NCBI GenBank assembly: GCA_964638865.1 | Contig: CAZXBG010000077.1 | Span: 1-19,158 of the forward strand | Source of the DNA: UBA7236 sp964638865 | Lineage (GTDB): Bacteria; Bacteroidota; Bacteroidia; Chitinophagales; BACL12 | Direction: 5' to 3' | DNA length: 19,158 nt | Part shown: positions 14,896-19,158 of the stretch, piece by piece | How the letters are laid out: the number at the start of each line of letters is the position of its first letter | Numbering within the stretch: position 1 is the stretch's first letter | The notes under the pieces: generated by a model | What the model was told of the DNA's origin: nothing | Databases searched by the model: none | What the model saw: the letters and a program-made list of their open reading frames with translations, nothing else | Program-made: the position numbers and the translations under genes

Positions 14896-15675
14896 TCATT
14901 TCCACTCCGGCCGTTTTTTGGCAAGAAAAGTTTCGATACCATATTTACAATCTTCAGAACTGCGTGCTGTGGCATTAATTTCTGCTGCATAATTTAATGC
15001 ATCCTCCAGTTTCATTTCCTGCACTGCTGCAATCATTTGTTTGGTAGCTTTTAGAGATTCACGACTACAATTCACGATAAGGTTATTCGCAAATTCCAAG
15101 ACATGCTGATTGATATTTTCCTTTCCAACCACACCATTTATCAATCCTGCAACGAGGGCTTGCGCTGCACTGATAAGTTTACCACTCAACAATAATTCCT
15201 TCGCGGAACGCTCATTTATTTTGCGCAATAAAAACACCATCACAATGGCCGGAACAAATCCTATTTTAACCTCCGTATATCCAAACTGCGCATCAGGAAC
15301 AGCAAACGCAAAATCACAAACAGTAACTAATCCGCATCCACCTGCAATTGCATGGCCTTCAATTTGCGCAATTACTGGTTTTGAAAGTGTATAAATCAAG
15401 TGATATACCTCCATTAAATTTTTAGAATCCGCTAAATTCTCCTCATAAGAATTCTTTTGCAGCGATTGCAAATAGGCGAGATCTGCACCTGCGCTAAAAA
15501 CCTCCCCCTCCCCTTTCAGGATAATTATTTTGATCTGTTCGTCGTTATCTGCAGAAATGATTGCAGTTTTTAATTCATTTACCAACTGACTGTTGAATGC
15601 ATTGCGTTTATCAGGCCTATTCAACCTAATTGTGCATATTTTCGAATCAGTAGAATACAATATTGTTTCGTACAT
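14896..15675 (-). CDS. Enoyl-CoA hydratase/isomerase (crotonase) family protein
   Basis: A 259-residue crotonase-fold enzyme acting on an acyl-CoA thioester. The oxyanion-hole segments are VFSAGADLAYL (59-69) and IAGGCGLVTVCD (110-121), followed by FGYTEVKIGFVPA (131-143). The Glu in TEVKIG (Glu135) corresponds to Glu164 of rat enoyl-CoA hydratase, whereas the position of rat Glu144 is Gly115. A single catalytic Glu is how enoyl-CoA isomerases work, so a double-bond isomerase, or a hydratase of the methylglutaconyl type seen in Bacteroidetes, are both possible. Its start is 36 bases after the TonB-receptor stop on the same strand, so it may be read from that promoter. With the 3-hydroxyacyl-CoA dehydrogenase it could supply two consecutive beta-oxidation-type steps. 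Family is certain; the reaction is not. Confidence 0.92.
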   Translation of the reverse strand: MYETILYSTDSKICTIRLNRPDKRNAFNSQLVNELKTAIISADNDEQIKIIILKGEGEVFSAGADLAYLQSLQKNSYEENLADSKNLMEVYHLIYTLSKPVIAQIEGHAIAGGCGLVTVCDFAFAVPDAQFGYTEVKIGFVPAIVMVFLLRKINERSAKELLLSGKLISAAQALVAGLINGVVGKENINQHVLEFANNLIVNCSRESLKATKQMIAAVQEMKLEDALNYAAEINATARSSEDCKYGIETFLAKKRPEWK

Positions 15676-15711
15676 AAAAATTATTTAGATATTGAAAAGT
15701 CTTTCTTAAAT

Positions 15712-18108
15712 TCAGAAATCAATTTTATAATAAAACAAAGGTAAAAAACCCAGTTGATATTCCTCCTTCACAGGACTCGCAGTTGGATCGGCAGGATTGG
15801 GAGCATACGTTAATCCCAATACATTTTGGATACCAAAAACATTTACCAGATCTATTGCAATTTCGTGTGTAATAGGTTTATTCTTGCCGTTTATCCGATA
15901 AGCAAGTTTAAGGTCAACTCTGAAATAATCTTTAAGTTTAACTGTGTTCGTAAGTGAATCAATAAATATCAATTCTTTTGCTGCAATAGTGGCTGTTTCA
16001 TCAACCGGAGTAGTGAGTTTACCTCCGGCATAGGTTAATTTAATACCCGAAGTAAGAACATCTTTTTTATTAATGGTGAATTCGTATCCCCCCAGCAAAT
16101 TACCTGCATATCCACCATTAAAATCAGTTTTGCGTTCAACACCATCACTTCCTATATACAGAGAATTATAAACAGAACCCGTTATCAAAAAGAAAAAATT
16201 GTTAGCATAAAACTTTTCCAACGTTAATTCTAACCCATAATTTTTTCCTGTTCCTGTATTTTGCAGCGAATCAGGGAAAAACCTGGAAAATCCACTTCCT
16301 TCATTTGCAAGAGAAAATGCAGAAGGTTTAATTTCCACCGGAACATCAAATAAATATTGAAAATAAACTTCCGCTTTCAATCGGAAATTTTCGGTTAATG
16401 TTTTGTCATAACCCAGCACAGAATGAAAACTCCGAATAAACCCAACGTCTTTATTAATGATTAAATAACTTCCATCAATCTGTTGTTGCTGATAACTGTA
16501 TTGGTAACTTGGTAACATCTGACTGTGTAATCCGGTACCTAAACTGAGCGAAGATTTTTTATTCAGATTATATTTTAATCCCACCCGCGGCTCTAACGAT
16601 TTGGAATTTGCATTTAGTGTAAACACCTGACCATGCAGACCGCCATTTACGACCATCTTTTCACTTACTTTATATTTCCACTGAAAATAGGCTTGAACAA
16701 AATATGCATTCTCTGTAAAGTCGTATCTGTTATCAAATTGCCAGGTAAATAAATTCAAATTTGAGTCGAGATGATCGTATAAATAATTTTCAGCACTGAT
16801 ACCTGCCTTAAAACTATTTTTATTATTTATTTTTTTATTCAGGTTATAAATTGCAGAAATTTTCTGATCATTAAAATAATAACCCATATTTGAAACAATG
16901 GAATCAATATTAAATTCCGAATCCCGATAAACCAAAGCATGGTCTGCATGATTTTCTTGCCAGGAGTAAGCAAAAACTGCTTTTCCATACGTAGTTGCGT
17001 TTATTTGATGCGTAAAAGATATTCCTGTAGTTGCCATACTTGTTCCGAAATATTGATCTCTGTCGCTATCGCCATATAATTCTGTTTCTGATTTGGTATA
17101 TTCACTTACAACAATATCGATATCACTTTTCCCACCTACACCAAATAAACTAATTGCACCTTTTTTATTCGGGAAAGTCAATTTGAATGCACCGTCAAAA
17201 TAATTTGGAACTGCACTGGTACCTATTTCCAAATTCATGAATTGAAATAACTTCAATGTAGAATATCTAAAACTTGCTAAATACGAAGAATGATTTTCTT
17301 TATTAATTGGCCCTTCTGCAAATAATTCTGTCCCTAAAAATCCTAATTGTCCGCTGAATTCCGATTTTTCGTCATTCCCTTTACGCATATTCAAGTCAAA
17401 AACCCCGGCAATGGAATTTCCATATTCTGCAGGAAAAGCACCGGTAAAAAAATCGGAATTACTAAGGTATTTATTATTAATAATAGAAACCGGTCCGCCG
17501 GTTGTTCCTGCTATGGCAAAATGATTGGGATTGGGAATATCCACCCCTTCCAATCTCCACAAAACACCAATCGGTGAATTTCCTCTCACAACAATATCAT
17601 TTCTCGAATCATCAGCACCTTGAACGCCGGCAAAATTACTCGCCATTCGGGCTGGGTCTCCTCTGCTTCCGGCATAACGATCCGTTTCTTCCACACTAAA
17701 TGTGCGCACACTTCCCACAGCCATTTCATTATTAACTTCTCCGTTATTTTTTTCTGCAGAAATTGTAACAGCCTCCAATTTTTCCGCATTTTCTTCCATT
17801 TCAATATTTAAAATCACTTCTTTTCCGGTTGTAACCACCACATTATTAATAAATACTTCATTAAATCCGACAAAAGAAAACCTGATAGAAACACGACCAA
17901 CAGGTGCGGCTTCAAACCGGTAATTGCCATTTTCATCAGAATAATTTCCCTGCAACAAAACCGAATCTTTAAATAAAACCGCAGTTGCGCCAATAAGCGG
18001 AGCTTTAGATTCTTTGTCGATAATATTTCCTCTTATTGTTTGGGTAATATCTTGGGTAAAGGAACAAATCGGGATCAAAAGTAGGATCAGCAGATATCCA
18101 ATTTTCAT
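15712..18108 (-). CDS. TonB-dependent outer-membrane receptor with carboxypeptidase-like regulatory domain
   Basis: A 798-residue receptor. A signal peptide (about 1-19, ending CSFTQ) is followed by a carboxypeptidase-regulatory-like/CNA-B beta-sandwich (about 22-107: GNIIDKESKAPLIGA, then YSDENGNYRFEAAPVG). The plug domain (about 118-243) includes NDIVVRGNSPIGVLWRLEG and the characteristic GGPVSIINN and AEYGNSIAGVFDL. The rest is a beta-barrel of alternating aromatic strands ending in FYYKIDF, the usual terminal Phe for outer-membrane insertion. Receptors of this build import substrates with TonB-ExbBD energy; the substrate is unknown. It is not of SusC type (much shorter, no SusD partner), and no adjacent DUF4249 partner is seen; the DUF4249-like gene is about 14 kb away. 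An exact -7 box lies 18 bases upstream. The crotonase gene follows closely. Confidence 0.95.
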   Translation of the reverse strand: MKIGYLLILLLIPICSFTQDITQTIRGNIIDKESKAPLIGATAVLFKDSVLLQGNYSDENGNYRFEAAPVGRVSIRFSFVGFNEVFINNVVVTTGKEVILNIEMEENAEKLEAVTISAEKNNGEVNNEMAVGSVRTFSVEETDRYAGSRGDPARMASNFAGVQGADDSRNDIVVRGNSPIGVLWRLEGVDIPNPNHFAIAGTTGGPVSIINNKYLSNSDFFTGAFPAEYGNSIAGVFDLNMRKGNDEKSEFSGQLGFLGTELFAEGPINKENHSSYLASFRYSTLKLFQFMNLEIGTSAVPNYFDGAFKLTFPNKKGAISLFGVGGKSDIDIVVSEYTKSETELYGDSDRDQYFGTSMATTGISFTHQINATTYGKAVFAYSWQENHADHALVYRDSEFNIDSIVSNMGYYFNDQKISAIYNLNKKINNKNSFKAGISAENYLYDHLDSNLNLFTWQFDNRYDFTENAYFVQAYFQWKYKVSEKMVVNGGLHGQVFTLNANSKSLEPRVGLKYNLNKKSSLSLGTGLHSQMLPSYQYSYQQQQIDGSYLIINKDVGFIRSFHSVLGYDKTLTENFRLKAEVYFQYLFDVPVEIKPSAFSLANEGSGFSRFFPDSLQNTGTGKNYGLELTLEKFYANNFFFLITGSVYNSLYIGSDGVERKTDFNGGYAGNLLGGYEFTINKKDVLTSGIKLTYAGGKLTTPVDETATIAAKELIFIDSLTNTVKLKDYFRVDLKLAYRINGKNKPITHEIAIDLVNVFGIQNVLGLTYAPNPADPTASPVKEEYQLGFLPLFYYKIDF

Positions 18109-18125
18109 GTGTGTCGAATTTAACT

Positions 18126-18133
18126 CAAAAGTA
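18126..18133 (-). promoter_or_regulatory. Candidate -7 box (TACTTTTG) for the TonB receptor
   Basis: An exact TAnnTTTG match on the minus strand, 17 bases between it and the ATG, so the leader would be about 10-12 bases. No clear -33 element is visible. It is consistent with the short-leader pattern common in this phylum. Confidence 0.5.
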
Positions 18134-18197
18134 AGAAAATCGGCATTGGGAGAGTTATATTGCTGCTAATTTGAAGATTTATCACATTTTAATGCAT

Positions 18198-18228
18198 AAA
18201 AAAAGCAGCCCGAAAGCTGCCTTTTTTT
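18198..18228 (-). terminator. Rho-independent terminator after the Met-rich lipoprotein
   Basis: On the minus strand GCAGC, a TTTCGG loop and GCTGC are followed by seven T, with a matching A7 run before the stem and one bulged base. It lies 18 bases after the stop codon of the lipoprotein gene and before the receptor promoter, so it separates the two minus-strand transcription units. The flanking A7/T7 runs mean it might also work in reverse. Confidence 0.8.
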
Positions 18229-18246
18229 AAAATATTATTTGCTTAA

Positions 18247-18795
18247 TTAAATCATTCCAATATGCATCATTGCATCACAAGTAGATTTGCATGCACCTTG
18301 CATACTTGTTAATTGCTCATTCCAACCAGTCATTGTTTCATTCCAAGTAGTTAATTTTGCATTCCATTCAGCCATACCAGCCATTGCAGCTTCATCATCC
18401 ATTTTTTCATCATGGCCTTTTTTCTTCCAGTCAGCATAAGCTTGAGTGTCTGCTTTCCACTGTTCCATTCCGGCAGCATAAGCTGTTTTCATACCTTCCA
18501 TTCCCGATTTGATTGTTCCGCACATAGCCATCATAGAGTCGCAACTTGCTTTATCAGCAGGTTTCATTTTGCTCATATCCATTGCCATACTCTCGTCCAT
18601 CATTTTGTTCATTTCTCCATTAGTAGTAGTAAATGTTGTTCCAAAAGCCGTCATTTGAGCTTCTGCTGCTTTCCAGCTGGTTTCAAATGTAGTCATAGCT
18701 GTTTTTGTTTCTTCGCTAACGCCGCCTTTTTTGCCGCATGAGGTAATAAACATAGTAGTAGATAATGCCAAAACGGCAATAATTCCCTTTTTCAT
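18247..18795 (-). CDS. Met-rich, Trp-heptad predicted lipoprotein of unknown function
   Basis: A 182-residue small lipoprotein. The ATG at 18795 is preferred over in-frame codons reaching back to 18906, because MKKGIIAVLA opens a signal peptide with lipobox FITSC (Cys20), and because the upstream extension would run across the promoter. After GKKGG the protein is almost entirely helical: Met, Ala, Thr, Lys and Glu dominate, about 25 residues are Met, and there is a dense cluster at 62-102. Trp144, Trp151 and Trp158 are spaced seven apart, as in a helical bundle or coiled coil. Four mature Cys (85, 92, 169 and 173) are arranged C-x6-C and C-x3-C, the latter near HIGMI at the end. I do not recognise the family. 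Met/Cys/His enrichment could mean metal (copper) binding, but helical lipoproteins can be Met-rich for other reasons. It has its own promoter and terminator, so it is monocistronic. Confidence 0.85.
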   Translation of the reverse strand: MKKGIIAVLALSTTMFITSCGKKGGVSEETKTAMTTFETSWKAAEAQMTAFGTTFTTTNGEMNKMMDESMAMDMSKMKPADKASCDSMMAMCGTIKSGMEGMKTAYAAGMEQWKADTQAYADWKKKGHDEKMDDEAAMAGMAEWNAKLTTWNETMTGWNEQLTSMQGACKSTCDAMMHIGMI

Positions 18796-18842
18796 AATAG
18801 TTTGATTTTTGGTTATTTGGTTAGATGTTTTAAATAAGGGTG

Positions 18843-18874
18843 CAAATTTAGTGTAATTAATTGAGATTTGAAAA
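18843..18874 (-). promoter_or_regulatory. Promoter of the Met-rich lipoprotein (TAAATTTG with TTTTC upstream)
   Basis: On the minus strand an exact -7 box TAAATTTG (18843-18850) is preceded after 19 bases by TTTTC (18870-18874), close to the -33 TTTG element in spacing though not in sequence. The leader would be about 45 bases. The octamer array starts 17 bases further upstream. Confidence 0.55.
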
Positions 18875-18891
18875 TTAAACAGCCAATATAA

Positions 18892-18947
18892 TGTACCAAT
18901 GTGCAAATGTACTAATGTACCAATGCGCCAATGATTTGATGTGCAGT
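18892..18947 (-). repeat. Period-8 tandem repeat, six to seven TTGGTACA-like units
   Basis: Units at 18892, 18900, 18908, 18916, 18924, 18932 and 18940 (plus-strand form TGTACCAA; complement TTGGTACA) are in perfect 8-base register. Two are exact TGTACCAA; the others vary at one to four positions, and the last two are weak. Relative to the downstream lipoprotein gene the orientation is the same as the ATTGGTAC units upstream of panB. A short open frame through it simply translates the repeat and is not a gene. Confidence 0.75.
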
Positions 18948-19012
18948 AGAGGCAATGCGCCTATAAATCTGCGATTGCGGTTGTTCAAGATGTTGATAGG
19001 TTGGAGGTGTGA

Positions 19013-19155
19013 TAAGGCGGAGGTTATTGCTCGCAGAGAGTGCATAGCGCGCAGAGGGGCAGAGATTACAGAGTAACATGGAGGGAAATTAGCAAAGTTG
19101 TAGTGGTTAAAGGGGGTTGTAAGGTGCTGTAAGGCGGAGGTTATTGCTCACAGAG
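19013..19155 (+). repeat. 26-base direct repeat in the non-coding right edge
   Basis: TAAGGCGGAGGTTATTGCTC followed by rCAGAG occurs at 19013-19038 and again at 19130-19155, with one mismatch in 26 bases and 117 bases between starts. The sequence between is purine-rich with several CAGAG strings (19034, 19052, 19060, 19069) spaced eight or more bases apart. Nothing from 18948 to the window end supports a gene; the window ends at the second copy, so the array may continue. Confidence 0.65.
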
Positions 19156-19158
19156 GGC

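Noticed and set aside
15712..18108. SusC-type glycan receptor of a polysaccharide utilisation locus
   Set aside because: The receptor is about 800 residues, no SusD homologue or glycoside hydrolase is nearby, and the plug lacks SusC-type features.
18796..18906. 37-residue N-terminal extension of the Met-rich lipoprotein
   Set aside because: It would cover the promoter and bury the signal peptide and lipobox inside the protein.
18891..19076. 61-residue plus-strand open frame with an MYQCAN repeat
   Set aside because: The amino-acid repeat is just the octamer array translated; there is no start context or homology signal.

Overview
The window looks like a scaffold of a Bacteroidota genome, probably of the Chitinophagales/Sphingobacteriales/Saprospiria kind. 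The reasons are AT-rich coding DNA, a TonB-dependent receptor with a carboxypeptidase-regulatory-like N-terminal domain, a peptidase ending in a type IX secretion (Por) C-terminal sorting domain, several lipoproteins, paired FG-GAP/ASPIC-UnbV proteins, and upstream boxes matching the Bacteroidetes -7 consensus TAnnTTTG. A run of exactly 100 N (1336-1435) shows that the sequence is a scaffolded draft or metagenome assembly.

Layout. The left third (86-6271) is all on the minus strand: a DUF4249-like lipoprotein, the assembly gap, then two large tandem paralogues with TPR-like, FG-GAP and ASPIC/UnbV regions, one membrane-anchored and one a lipoprotein. A 478-base intergenic stretch (6272-6749) is full of short period-8 tandem repeats and two copies of a degenerate hairpin element. 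It ends at panB (pantothenate/CoA synthesis, plus strand). PanB converges on an uncharacterised secreted protein (7710-8639, minus), which is divergent by only 23 bases from an M1 metallopeptidase. The plus strand then carries the peptidase, a 3-hydroxybutyryl-CoA dehydrogenase, a guanidino-group-modifying (DDAH-like) hydrolase, bioD and bioA. These meet a minus-strand block of an enoyl-CoA hydratase/isomerase, a TonB-dependent receptor and a Met-rich lipoprotein. The right edge is non-coding and repetitive.

How the genes fit together. Most of the metabolic genes are ordinary: panB and bioDA make cofactors, while the 3-hydroxyacyl-CoA dehydrogenase and enoyl-CoA hydratase/isomerase would act in acyl-CoA turnover. 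Much of the rest is cell-envelope machinery: lipoproteins, a TonB receptor, a secreted peptidase and FG-GAP proteins.

No defence system, CRISPR array, phage or insertion sequence is visible. The most unusual signals are (1) a family of degenerate octamer tandem repeats in at least five separate intergenic places, one abutting the panB promoter and differing by one octamer between neighbouring copies; and (2) the tandem FG-GAP/UnbV pair, which shares an invariant Cys-x3-His-x4-Cys motif and Met/His-rich C-terminal tails despite different membrane anchors.
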